In this document: positions 1 through 7,781 of the stretch, in pieces | How positions within the stretch are numbered: position 1 is the first letter of the stretch | Layout: each line of letters opens with the position of its first letter | Assembly: GCA_013290035.1 (NCBI GenBank) | Contig: JABCYT010000018.1 | Coordinates: 1-14,809 of the forward strand | DNA from: Alphaproteobacteria bacterium | GTDB taxonomy: Bacteria; Pseudomonadota; Alphaproteobacteria; Reyranellales; Reyranellaceae | Length of the DNA stretch: 14,809 nucleotides | Reading direction: 5' to 3' | Translations under genes and position numbers: made by a program | Notes under the pieces: generated by a model | Databases searched by the model: none | What the model was told of the DNA's origin: nothing | What the model saw: the letters and a program-made list of their open reading frames with translations, nothing else

Positions 1-771
1 AGCGACATGGTCTTCCTTGGCGACGAGATCGTTGGTCGGGTCGAGCTGCACCCAGCCCGCCGCCTCGCCGCACCACACCGCGACCCAGGCGTGGCTCGCG
101 TCGGCGCCGCGCAGCGCGGCTTCCTCCTTGGAGTGCACGGTGCGGATGTAGCCCGAAACGTAGCGCGCGGCGAGGCCGTGGGCGCGCAGCGCGGCGATCT
201 CGACATGGGCGAAGTCCTGGCAGACGCCGGCCTTGCCGGCGAACACCTCGCCAAGCGGCGTGCTGATGTCGGTGGCGCCCGGGTGATACTCGAAATCCGC
301 CATGATGCGCGAGGTGAGCTCGCGCGCCGCGGCGAGAATCGGCCGGCCCGGCGTGAAAGACCTGGCGCCATAGGGCCGGAGCGCCTCGACCGCGGGCACC
401 AGTGGCGAGTCGTAGACGAACTCGCTCGCTTCGACCGGCTCGGGAAAGCCGTTGCCCGAGAGCGTGGCGCGGACTTCCTCCCACGGCGGCGTCGAGTCGG
501 CCGGCGGCGGATCGGCAAAGCTCACCTCGATCGCGGCGCGCACTGCGATGTCGAAACGCTTGTGCGGCTTGTCGATACGATAGATGTCGATGTGGTTGCC
601 GAAATGGTCGAGATGCTGGACCGCCAGCGCCGGCACGGGGTTGGTCTCGATGCTGATCGAGGTCACCTTCTGTCCGGCGAACTCACGCGCGCGCAAATGG
701 GCGATGTGATGCGCTGAGTCGACGCTGCTGGCGTAGGTGTAGGACGTGCGGTGCGAGAGCAGGTATTTCAC
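1..771 (-). CDS. Transglutaminase-like cysteine protease family protein, C-terminus cut off by the window edge
   Basis: The 257 visible codons give an N-terminal bacterial transglutaminase beta-region (about residues 1-80) followed by a transglutaminase-like core. The catalytic triad is intact: Cys184 in GVCQDFAH, His227 in ASHAW and Asp244 in LDPTND. Proteins of this type are papain-fold enzymes thought to hydrolyse or transfer amide bonds. Probably only a short C-terminal tail is missing. I chose the GTG start at 771 because GAGG at 781-778 lies 6 nt ahead of it and the N-terminus (KYLLSHRTSYTY) matches the family. A TTG at 789, overlapping the upstream stop, is the alternative. The gene lies 14 nt after the ATP-grasp/alpha-E gene and is surely co-transcribed with it. 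A proteasome-like Anbu peptidase gene often accompanies this set and could lie beyond position 1. The family is certain; the substrate is unknown. Confidence 0.93.
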   Translation of the reverse strand, partial: MKYLLSHRTSYTYASSVDSAHHIAHLRAREFAGQKVTSISIETNPVPALAVQHLDHFGNHIDIYRIDKPHKRFDIAVRAAIEVSFADPPPADSTPPWEEVRATLSGNGFPEPVEASEFVYDSPLVPAVEALRPYGARSFTPGRPILAAARELTSRIMADFEYHPGATDISTPLGEVFAGKAGVCQDFAHVEIAALRAHGLAARYVSGYIRTVHSKEEAALRGADASHAWVAVWCGEAAGWVQLDPTNDLVAKEDHVA

Positions 772-785
772 CGGCGACCTCGTGC

Positions 786-3284
786 TCAAGCCGTGGAGGA
801 ACCGACGGCCTGCGCCGTCGGAACATGAGAGAAGTAGGCCCGCGTGATCGCTTCCGAGAGTTGGTCTAGCTTGTGGTCGGTATCGGACGCGATGTCGCGC
901 AGCATGGCCAGCGCCAGCCCTTCGTGCCGCCAGACCTGCTCGTCACCGGCGAACTGACGAACCGCGGCGTCGAGGTCGTGGTCGAGCGACGGCGGGAGCG
1001 CCGGCACCTGCACGCCCGAGACGCGCGCGAGATAGTCGAGATGGCCGTCGATGGCGCGCAGCTGGAAGACGAGCGAGCGCGGGTTGCTGTCGTCGAGCAT
1101 CACGAGGTCGAGGACCGGCGCGGGCTGGAGCTGGCCGAGATAGCGGGTGCGGTAGGTGATCGTACTGTCGCAAAGTTCGAGCGCCACCCACATCGCGGCG
1201 TCCCAGTCGATCGGCGACTGGGTGAAGGGGGCGAGCGCCCCGGTCACCACGAACTTCGCCCGCTCCAGCCTTCGTCCGAGATCGAGGAAGCGCCAGCCCG
1301 TGCCGCGCGTCATGTTCTCCTGGGCGAGGCCCGACAGGATGGCGACGAAGCGCACGATGTCGTCGAGCGCGGCCAGCAGCGGATCGAGGTGGCCACGCGC
1401 CGCCCGGAGGCGTTGACGCACATCGGCCATCACCGGGCCGGCGGCGGTGATCATGTCGACGGAGAAGCGGTCGCGCATCGAGCTGGTCAGGCGCTGGATG
1501 GCGTCGAGCACGGTGATCAGGCCGCTGTCGTCGGTGGCGACGGCGCCGAGGCCCTGCTGGAAGGCGGCATTCTCCGGCGCCGACAGCGCCGCGGCGCGGT
1601 CCATGAGGTCGGCCTGGCTCAGCAGGCGACCGAGCAGGCGGAGCTCGATCGCATCGCGCGGGCTCACTGCGCCTTGCGCCACCTTGGTGGCCGTGGTGCG
1701 CAGCAGGCGGGCGTCGTTGTCCAGGCGCTCGATGTAGCGGCCCAGCCAGTAGAGATTGTCGGCGACGCGGCTTTGCAGGTCGGCGCCGCCGCGCTCGACG
1801 GCGAGCTGGTGGAAACGCCGGGTCGAGGGCACCTGCACGTCGGCCGCGTCCTCGGCCAGCACCCAGACATCCTTCAGGGTGCCGTTCAGCCGGCCGAGCG
1901 AACGCAGGCAGGTATCGCCCGCCGGCTCGCGCGCCAGCCCGCCGGGCAGCACGCGATAGCCGTCGCCGTCGGCGCTGACGAAGACGCGCAACACCACCGC
2001 GGCCGGCGCGAGGCTCGCGCCATCCCACTTGGGGCTGAGCGACGGCATCACCGGGTACTGCGCCACGAACTGTCCCGGCTGCGCGCGGATCTCGACCTCG
2101 AACGCCTTGCGCTCGGCGGGCTCCAGCATGCCGACCACGATCGGCTCACGGTCGATGCCGAGGCAACGCCGCACGATCATCAGGTCGAGATTGGCGAGCG
2201 CAAAGGAAAGTGCCGCCGGCTCACCCAGCCACCACACGTCGAGCGACGGCAGGCTGAGCGGTTGGCCGAGCAGGTGCTCGCTCAGCCGTTCGAGAAACGG
2301 CATCATCGCCGGGGTCTCGACCACGCCCGAGCCCAGCGCATTGGCGAGCGTGATCCGGCCGCTGCGCGTGGCCTCGACCATGCCGGTGATGCCGAGCGCC
2401 GAGTCGGCCCGCAGTTCCAGCGGATCGACGAAGGCGCTGTCGAGCCGGCGCAACAGCATATGGACGGGCCGCAGGCCGGCCAGGGTCTTGGTCGACACCT
2501 CGCCGTCGCGCGCCACGAGATCGCCGCCCTCGACCAGCGGCACCCCGAGCACGCGCGACAGATAGACATGCTCGAAATAGGTCGCCGACAACGAGCCCGG
2601 CGTCAGCACGGCCATGTTGGGATTGGGCACGCCGCCGGGCGCCATGGCGAGCAGCGAGTCGTGCCAGCGATCGACGAAGGGCCGGAGATGGCGCACCGGG
2701 ATGGAGCGGAATGCCTCGGGCAGGCTCCTGGCCAGCACGCGGCGCATCTCCAGCGCGTAGCCGATGCCGGACGGCACCTCGGTGTGGTCAGCCAGCACGT
2801 GCCAGCGCCCGCTGCTCAGCCGCACCAGGTCGACGGCGTAGTGGGCGAGATGGCGCGTCGGCGCCCTGCCGTCCATGACCTGACAGGGCCGCAGGAAGTG
2901 CCGGTTGGCATGGACCAGCATCGGCGGCAGCAGGTGTTGCTTCAGCAGCTTCTGCGGGCCGTAGAGGTCGGCCAGGATGGCGTCGAGCAGGCAGGCGCGC
3001 TGGATCAGGCCGGTTTCGAGCTCGGACCATTCGTCGGGCGTCAACACGAAGGGCAGCGGGTCGAACGTCCAGCGCGGCGCGCCGCGATCGTCGAGCAGAT
3101 TGACCGTCGCACCCGACTCCTCGAGCTGACGGCGCGCGCTTTCCACACGCTCGCCCAGCCCGCCGGGCAGAGCGCGGATGACGCTTAAAATGCCTTGCCA
3201 GTGATAGCGGATCGACTTCTGGCCGGTGACCAGTTCGTCGTAGGCGCTTGCCGGCGAAGAAGAGAGGCCGCGCAACGACTCCAT
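786..3284 (-). CDS. Fusion of circularly permuted ATP-grasp domain and alpha-E (DUF403) domain
   Basis: This 832-residue protein covers two families that are often separate neighbouring genes. Residues about 60-485 are the circularly permuted ATP-grasp type 2 region (DUF404/DUF407), with blocks such as NPNMAVLTPGS (221-231), ANALGSGVVETPAMMPFL (314-331) and DVWWLG (349-354). From about residue 504 the alpha-helical alpha-E domain begins with its signature ADNLYWLGRYIERLDNDAR and runs to the C-terminus. ATP-grasp enzymes join a carboxylate to an amine through an acyl-phosphate. The alpha-E domain has no proven activity. No signal peptide or membrane segment is seen, so the protein should be cytoplasmic. 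The ATG at 3284 gives the family N-terminus (SAYDEL); its ribosome site is weak. The ATP-grasp gene of this cluster is thought to form a peptide-like bond that the neighbouring transglutaminase-like proteins process. That role is inferred from gene context. Confidence 0.95.
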   Translation of the reverse strand: MESLRGLSSSPASAYDELVTGQKSIRYHWQGILSVIRALPGGLGERVESARRQLEESGATVNLLDDRGAPRWTFDPLPFVLTPDEWSELETGLIQRACLLDAILADLYGPQKLLKQHLLPPMLVHANRHFLRPCQVMDGRAPTRHLAHYAVDLVRLSSGRWHVLADHTEVPSGIGYALEMRRVLARSLPEAFRSIPVRHLRPFVDRWHDSLLAMAPGGVPNPNMAVLTPGSLSATYFEHVYLSRVLGVPLVEGGDLVARDGEVSTKTLAGLRPVHMLLRRLDSAFVDPLELRADSALGITGMVEATRSGRITLANALGSGVVETPAMMPFLERLSEHLLGQPLSLPSLDVWWLGEPAALSFALANLDLMIVRRCLGIDREPIVVGMLEPAERKAFEVEIRAQPGQFVAQYPVMPSLSPKWDGASLAPAAVVLRVFVSADGDGYRVLPGGLAREPAGDTCLRSLGRLNGTLKDVWVLAEDAADVQVPSTRRFHQLAVERGGADLQSRVADNLYWLGRYIERLDNDARLLRTTATKVAQGAVSPRDAIELRLLGRLLSQADLMDRAAALSAPENAAFQQGLGAVATDDSGLITVLDAIQRLTSSMRDRFSVDMITAAGPVMADVRQRLRAARGHLDPLLAALDDIVRFVAILSGLAQENMTRGTGWRFLDLGRRLERAKFVVTGALAPFTQSPIDWDAAMWVALELCDSTITYRTRYLGQLQPAPVLDLVMLDDSNPRSLVFQLRAIDGHLDYLARVSGVQVPALPPSLDHDLDAAVRQFAGDEQVWRHEGLALAMLRDIASDTDHKLDQLSEAITRAYFSHVPTAQAVGSSTA

Positions 3285-3357
3285 GGGCCTGCGACGGAAG
3301 GGAACAGGAGCGGCTAGAATCGCACGGGCAGAGGACCGGGTCTACGGCTCCTCAGAC

Positions 3358-3499
3358 CTCCTCCCCCGGTCATACGGGGGAGGATAGAGGAGGGGGTAGG
3401 CCCCATTCGAACTGCTGGACGTTGCAGATCATTGAATCGCGGAGATCGCCGGTGTGGCTTTCCCCCTCCTGTATCCTCCCCCGTATGACGGGGGAGGAG
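3358..3499. repeat. Pair of near-identical inverted palindromic elements between two operon genes
   Basis: Arm 1 (3358-3396) and arm 2 (3462-3499) are reverse complements of each other over 38 positions, apart from one substitution and one inserted G in arm 1. They are separated by 65 nt. Each arm also contains its own hairpin: CTCCCCCGT pairing with ACGGGGGAG around a 3-nt loop, with the extra G interrupting the copy in arm 1. The transcript could therefore form two small hairpins or one long stem. Arm 2 begins 14 nt after the stop of the DUF2126 gene. The arrangement resembles a REP doublet or a small non-autonomous repeat. It may lower read-through or stabilise RNA ends. There is no U-run, so a simple intrinsic terminator is unlikely. 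The rest of the 3285-3512 gap shows no other feature I can support. Confidence 0.85.
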
Positions 3500-3512
3500 A
3501 TGAACGCGCAGG

Positions 3513-6500
3513 CTACACAGCCCGCCGCAGGTCCAGCGTCAGTGGATGCTCCGGGTTGTCGATCGGCCGTGGCTCCGGCGTCTCGCCGGGCGAGTGGCCG
3601 ATCGGGAAGAAGCGGGCGCGGCGGCGTGCTTCGGCCTCGTTGGCGTTGACTGGCATACGATCGTAGTTGCGGCCGCCGGGATGGGCCACGTGGTAGCTGC
3701 AACCGCCCAGCGAGCGGCCGCTCCAGCTGTCGTGGATGTCGAAGACGAGCGGCGCGTGCACGCCGATGGTCGGATGCAGCGCATTGACCGGCGGCCAGGC
3801 GCGATAGCGCACGCCCGCCACGTATTCGCCGGCCTCACCGGTGGCGCGCAGCGGCAGGCGCCAGCCGTTGCAGGCGATGATGTGACGCCGGTCGTTCAAG
3901 CCCGCCGCCCTGACCTGCAGGCGTTCGACCGAGGAATCGACATAGCGCACCGTGCCGCCGCCGCCCGGCTCCTCGCCCAGCACGTGCCACGGCTCGAGCG
4001 CGTGGCGCAGCTCGACCTCGATGCCGCGCTGCGCCACCTCGCCGATCTTGGGAAAGCGGAACTCGAAATGCGGCGCGAACCACTCGGGCTGGAAGCGATA
4101 GCCTGCTTCGCCGAGGTCGGCGAGCACATCGCCGAAATCCTGCCAGACGAAGTGCGGCAGCATGAAATCGTCGTGCAGGCGCGTGCCCCAGCGGCTGAGC
4201 GGCCGCTCGTAGGGGCGGTCCCAGAATTTCGCGACCAGGCCGCGCAGCACCGCCTGCTGGGCCACGCTCATGCGCCAATGCGGCGGCATCTCGAAGGCCC
4301 GCAACTCCAGGAGCCCGCGCCGACCGGCGGCCGTTTCGGGCGTGAACAGCTTGTCGATGCAGAACTCGGTGCGGTGCGTGTTGCCGGTCGCGTCGACCAG
4401 CAGGTTGCGGAAGATGCGATCGACCAGCCACGGCGGCGTCTGGCGGTCGGGTGCGATCTGGCGAAAGGCGATTTCCAGCTCGTGCAGCGCGTCGTTGCGC
4501 GCCTCGTCGACCCGCGGATGCTGGCTGGTCGGGCCGATGAACAGACCGGAGAACAGGTAGGAGAGCGAGGGATGGTTGAGCCAGTAGCCCAGCAAGCTCT
4601 TCAGCAGATCGGGCCGGCGCAGGAGCGGCGAGTCGACAGCCGAGGGGCCGCCCAGGGTCACGTGGTTGCCGCCACCGGTACCGGTGTGACGGCCGTCGAT
4701 CATGAACTTCTGGGCGCCGAGTCGGGTCGTGCGCGCTTCCTCGTAGACGATCTCGGTCTTATCCACGAGTTCCGGCCAGCTCGCCGAGGGATGGATGTTG
4801 ACCTCGATGACGCCGGGATCGGGCGTGACGCTGAAATGGAGCAGGCGCGGATCGCTGCCGGGCGGCGGATAACCTTCGATGAATACGGGCTGGCCGAGCT
4901 CCTCGGCGGTATCCTCGACCGCGGTGACGAGATCGAGATAATCCTCGGTGCGCTCCGTCGGCGGCATGAAGACAAAGAGATGGCCGTCACGCGGCTCGAA
5001 GGCCATGGCGCTGCGCACGATGCCGGCGGCCGACGCGCCGTTTCCCGGCTTGCCGGCAAGGTCGGGTGCCAGCGCGCGCTGCCAGGCCTCGCGGCGTGCC
5101 TCGCCGTCCCCGCTGGTCTCGCGAACCGGCCCGCGCTCCTGGCGGCGCAGCACCGGCGCGCGACGGAAGGCGTCGAGCGGCGGCAGATCGGGATGCGGCG
5201 CCATCGGATCGGGCTCGGCGATGAAGTCCGCGTCCGCCGGCGCCGTCCAGGGCAGCGAATCGAGCGGCAGACGGTAGCCGATCGGCGAATCGCCCGGTAT
5301 CAGGTAGCACTTCTCCGAGCGCAGGAACCACGGCCCACTGCGCCAGCGGCCGCCATGGCCATTCTGGACCTTGCCGTTGTTGTCGCGTCCATGGTCGCGC
5401 GAAACCGGCAGCACGTAACCGACGGAGCTGTCGAGGCCCTGCTCGAACACCCGCGCCAGGCGTTCGCGCTCCATCGGGTCCCTGACCTTGGCCTTGTCGA
5501 CCGTGACATTGCTCGGCAGGCGTCGCTCGCGCCACAAGTAGTACCAGGTGTCCTCGAAGGCCCCGAACAGGTAGTTGGGATCGAGCTGCAGACGCTGCGC
5601 GAAGGCCAGCGCAAAGCGATGCGCCGTCTCGGGCGTGGCACCGGTGGGCTTGGACTCCAGTCCATAGAGATGCTGGTCGCGCCAGATCGGCTCGCCGTCC
5701 TTGCGCCAGTGGCAGCCGAGCGCCCAGCGCGGAAGCTGCTCGCCCGGATACCATTTGCCTTGGCCGAAATGCAGCAACGGCCCCGTGGCGAAACGGTCGG
5801 CGAGTCTGCGGAACAGCACGCCGGCCAGCCGGCGCTTCTCCGGCCCCAGCGCCAGCGTGTTCCATTCGTCGCCGTCCATGTCGTCGATCGACACGAAAGT
5901 CGGCTCACCGCCCATGGTCAGCCGCAGGTCGGCCTTGCCGATGTCGTGCTCGATCGCCTCGCCGACCGCCAGCAACGTCGCCCATTGCTCGTCGGTGTAA
6001 GGCTTGGTGGTGCGCGGCGTCTCGCGCACCCGCGTCACCTTCATGTCGTAGGAGAAGATCACCTCGGCCTTCTCGACCGCACCCTCGATCGGCGCAGCGC
6101 TCGATGGCTCGGGCGTGCAGGCGAGCGGGATATGGCCTTCGCCGGTGAGCAGGCCCGACGTTGGGTCGAGGCCGATCCATCCCGCGCCCGGCAGGTAGAC
6201 CTCGCACCAGGCATGGAGATCGGTGAAGTCGTGGGTCGGACCCTCGGGACCCTCGAGCGGCTTCTCGTCGGGCATGAGCTGGATCAGGTAGCCCGAGGCG
6301 AAGCGCGCGGCGAAGCCGAGATGGCGCAGGATGGTGACCAGAAGCCAGCCGGTATCGCGGCACGAGCCCTTGGCGAGGCTGAGCGTCTCCTCGCATTCCT
6401 GCACGCCCGGCTCCAGGCGCACGATGTAGCCGATCTCCTGCTGCAGCCGCGCGTTGAGGCCGACAATGAAATCGATGGTGCGCTGCTTGCTGCGATCGAC

Positions 6501-6899
6501 CTTGGCGAGCCAGGCCGAGAGCAGCGGCCCCGGCGGCCTCACCTTGCGAAAGGGCGCGATCTCCTCGGCTAGCGAGGCGGCGTAGGCGAAGGGCCATTGC
6601 TCGGCCTCGGGCTCCAGGAAGAAGTCGAACGGATTGATCACCGTCATGTCGGCGACCAGGTCGACCACGACCTCGAAAATGTCCGTCTTCTCGGGGAAGA
6701 CCAGGCGGGCCAGGTGGTTGCCCTGTGGATCCTGTTGCCAGTTGATGAAATGCTGCTGGGGCTCGACCGTGAGCGAGTAGGACAGGATGGACGTACGCGA
6801 ATGCGGCGCCGGACGCAGCCGTACGACCTGTGGGCCGAGCGCCACGGGCTTGTCGTACCGGTAGGTCGTTCGATGATGCAGCGCGACCTGGATGCTCAT
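3513..6899 (-). CDS. Transglutaminase-like protease fused to DUF2126 putative amidoligase
   Basis: A 1128-residue protein, normal length for the family. The N-terminus is a bacterial transglutaminase beta-region. A transglutaminase core follows with a full triad: Cys180 in KGSCRDTGW, His229 in DLHAWCEV and Asp245 in GLDPTSG. From about residue 320 the DUF2126 region begins (LTMGGEPTFVS, 327-337). It carries blocks expected of a glutamine-synthetase-like amidoligase: IEVNIHPS (698-705) and GRHTGTGGGNH (736-746). Residues about 565-625 look like a charged, Pro-rich linker. The ATG at 6899 has AGG 5 nt upstream and matches the family start (MSIQVALHHRTTYRYD). The open frame continues to 7646 only as a shadow over the divergent dehydrogenase gene. 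It is first in a three-gene minus-strand unit. The protein may both form and cleave amide bonds; this is predicted from the families and not shown. Confidence 0.95.
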   Translation of the reverse strand: MSIQVALHHRTTYRYDKPVALGPQVVRLRPAPHSRTSILSYSLTVEPQQHFINWQQDPQGNHLARLVFPEKTDIFEVVVDLVADMTVINPFDFFLEPEAEQWPFAYAASLAEEIAPFRKVRPPGPLLSAWLAKVDRSKQRTIDFIVGLNARLQQEIGYIVRLEPGVQECEETLSLAKGSCRDTGWLLVTILRHLGFAARFASGYLIQLMPDEKPLEGPEGPTHDFTDLHAWCEVYLPGAGWIGLDPTSGLLTGEGHIPLACTPEPSSAAPIEGAVEKAEVIFSYDMKVTRVRETPRTTKPYTDEQWATLLAVGEAIEHDIGKADLRLTMGGEPTFVSIDDMDGDEWNTLALGPEKRRLAGVLFRRLADRFATGPLLHFGQGKWYPGEQLPRWALGCHWRKDGEPIWRDQHLYGLESKPTGATPETAHRFALAFAQRLQLDPNYLFGAFEDTWYYLWRERRLPSNVTVDKAKVRDPMERERLARVFEQGLDSSVGYVLPVSRDHGRDNNGKVQNGHGGRWRSGPWFLRSEKCYLIPGDSPIGYRLPLDSLPWTAPADADFIAEPDPMAPHPDLPPLDAFRRAPVLRRQERGPVRETSGDGEARREAWQRALAPDLAGKPGNGASAAGIVRSAMAFEPRDGHLFVFMPPTERTEDYLDLVTAVEDTAEELGQPVFIEGYPPPGSDPRLLHFSVTPDPGVIEVNIHPSASWPELVDKTEIVYEEARTTRLGAQKFMIDGRHTGTGGGNHVTLGGPSAVDSPLLRRPDLLKSLLGYWLNHPSLSYLFSGLFIGPTSQHPRVDEARNDALHELEIAFRQIAPDRQTPPWLVDRIFRNLLVDATGNTHRTEFCIDKLFTPETAAGRRGLLELRAFEMPPHWRMSVAQQAVLRGLVAKFWDRPYERPLSRWGTRLHDDFMLPHFVWQDFGDVLADLGEAGYRFQPEWFAPHFEFRFPKIGEVAQRGIEVELRHALEPWHVLGEEPGGGGTVRYVDSSVERLQVRAAGLNDRRHIIACNGWRLPLRATGEAGEYVAGVRYRAWPPVNALHPTIGVHAPLVFDIHDSWSGRSLGGCSYHVAHPGGRNYDRMPVNANEAEARRRARFFPIGHSPGETPEPRPIDNPEHPLTLDLRRAV

Positions 6900-7037
6900 G
6901 CCGACCTGCTCAATTCCGCTATCCAATACACTTAGCAAGTGACATGCCAGCGTCAATGCATGCACCCTTTGTCCATCATGTTCCTCTCGCCCGCTAGGGG
7001 GGAGAAGAATGAACGGCAAGCGGCGGGTAAGAACTCC
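6900..7037. promoter_or_regulatory. Divergent intergenic region between the amidoligase cluster and the dehydrogenase operon
   Basis: Both flanking operons must start in or near these 138 nt. On the minus strand TTGACG (6956-6951) is a fair -35 box for the DUF2126 gene. However, the best -10 at 16-nt spacing (6934-6929, TAAGTG) is poor, so no promoter is firmly assigned. A short inverted repeat, CACTT-AGC-AAGTG (6929-6941), falls across that -10 position and could be an operator, though 5-bp arms can arise by chance. No clear plus-strand promoter was recognised. Confidence 0.3.
6981..7009. repeat. Imperfect hairpin just upstream of the dehydrogenase start
   Basis: The arms TTCCTCTCGCCC (6981-6992) and GGGGGAGAAGAA-type sequence (to 7009) pair over about 12 positions with two mismatches around a small GCTA loop. 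The C-run/G-run composition with CTC/GAG flanks resembles the palindromes at 3358-3499, so it may be a decayed member of the same family. The similarity is partial. It would lie in the leader of the plus-strand operon, ending about 28 nt before the chosen start codon. Confidence 0.35.
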
Positions 7038-7781
7038 ATGAGCGATCTCTTTGACCTCACCGGAAAGGTCGCATTGGTGACCGGCGGCAGCCGTGGCCTG
7101 GGATATCAGATGGTGAAGGCGTTCGCCGCCCACGGTGCCGACATCTTCATCACCAGCCGCAAGCTCGAGGCTTGCGAGAAGGCCGCTGCAGAAGTCCGGG
7201 CGATAGGCCGCAAGGCCCGGACTTATGCCTGCAACGTGGCGAACTGGCAGGAGCTCGACGGGCTGGTCGAGGCGGCCTATGCCGCCTTCGGCAAGGTCGA
7301 CATCCTGGTCAACAACGCCGGCTCCTCGCCGCTGGCGCCGTCTTCCCTCGAGACCCCGGAGCAGCTTTTCGACCGCATCGTGTCGCTCAACTTCAAGGGC
7401 CCGTTCCGCTTGATGTCGCTGGTCGGCAGCCGCATGGCGGCGGGCGAGGGCGGCTCGATCATCAATATCTCGAGCGCCGGCGCGCTCAGGCCGCGCCCGC
7501 AGATCGCGCCCTATGCCGGTGCCAAGGCTGCGCTCAACGCCATCACCGAGGCCTTCGCCTTCGAGTACGGGCCGAAGGTGCGGGTGAACACCATCTCGCC
7601 CGGTCGCTTCCTCACCGACGTCTCCAAGGCGTGGAGCGAGGAGCACAAGCTCAATCCGACGGCGGCGCTGAAACGCAGCGGCCAGCCGGAGGAAATCGTG
7701 ACCGCCGCGCTCTATCTCGCCTCGAGCAAATCGAGTTTCACCACGGGCTCGGTGGTCCGTGTCGACGGAGGAATTGCCTGA
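7038..7781 (+). CDS. Short-chain dehydrogenase/reductase (SDR)
   Basis: A 247-residue classical SDR, expected to catalyse NAD(P)-linked oxidation or reduction of an alcohol/ketone pair in the cytoplasm. The cofactor site TGGSRGLG is at 15-22, NNAG at 92-95, Asn118 in SLNFKGPF, the catalytic Ser in INISSAG (Ser146 by spacing), and YxxxK at Tyr159 and Lys163. Arg41 after the second beta strand favours NADP over NAD. The C-terminus has the usual GSVVRVDGG. The ATG at 7038 fits the family start (LFDLTGKVALVTGG). The frame is open further upstream but without family similarity, and the ribosome site is weak. The stop overlaps the next gene's start by one base (TGATG), so the two are translationally coupled. 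Substrate unknown; such proteins are often labelled 3-oxoacyl-ACP reductase or gluconate dehydrogenase without proof. Confidence 0.95.
   Translation: MSDLFDLTGKVALVTGGSRGLGYQMVKAFAAHGADIFITSRKLEACEKAAAEVRAIGRKARTYACNVANWQELDGLVEAAYAAFGKVDILVNNAGSSPLAPSSLETPEQLFDRIVSLNFKGPFRLMSLVGSRMAAGEGGSIINISSAGALRPRPQIAPYAGAKAALNAITEAFAFEYGPKVRVNTISPGRFLTDVSKAWSEEHKLNPTAALKRSGQPEEIVTAALYLASSKSSFTTGSVVRVDGGIA

Noticed and set aside
7..717. Plus-strand 236-codon open frame at the left edge
   Set aside because: It is antisense to the transglutaminase-like gene, which keeps its catalytic triad in the minus frame.
873..3188. Plus-strand 771-codon open frame
   Set aside because: It is antisense to the ATP-grasp/alpha-E gene. 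Its translation is Arg/Gly/Ala/His-rich with no family motif, a typical GC-rich shadow frame.
3546..6572. Plus-strand 1008-codon open frame
   Set aside because: It is antisense to the DUF2126 gene, whose minus-strand product has clear conserved motifs. The plus frame has low-complexity composition and no recognisable domain.
6900..7646. N-terminal extension of the DUF2126 protein
   Set aside because: The frame stays open over the divergent SDR gene, but family similarity and a ribosome site both begin at ATG 6899.
7172..7780. N-terminal extension of the alcohol dehydrogenase
   Set aside because: It overlaps the SDR coding region in another frame. The strong GGAGGA site and the family start are at 7781.
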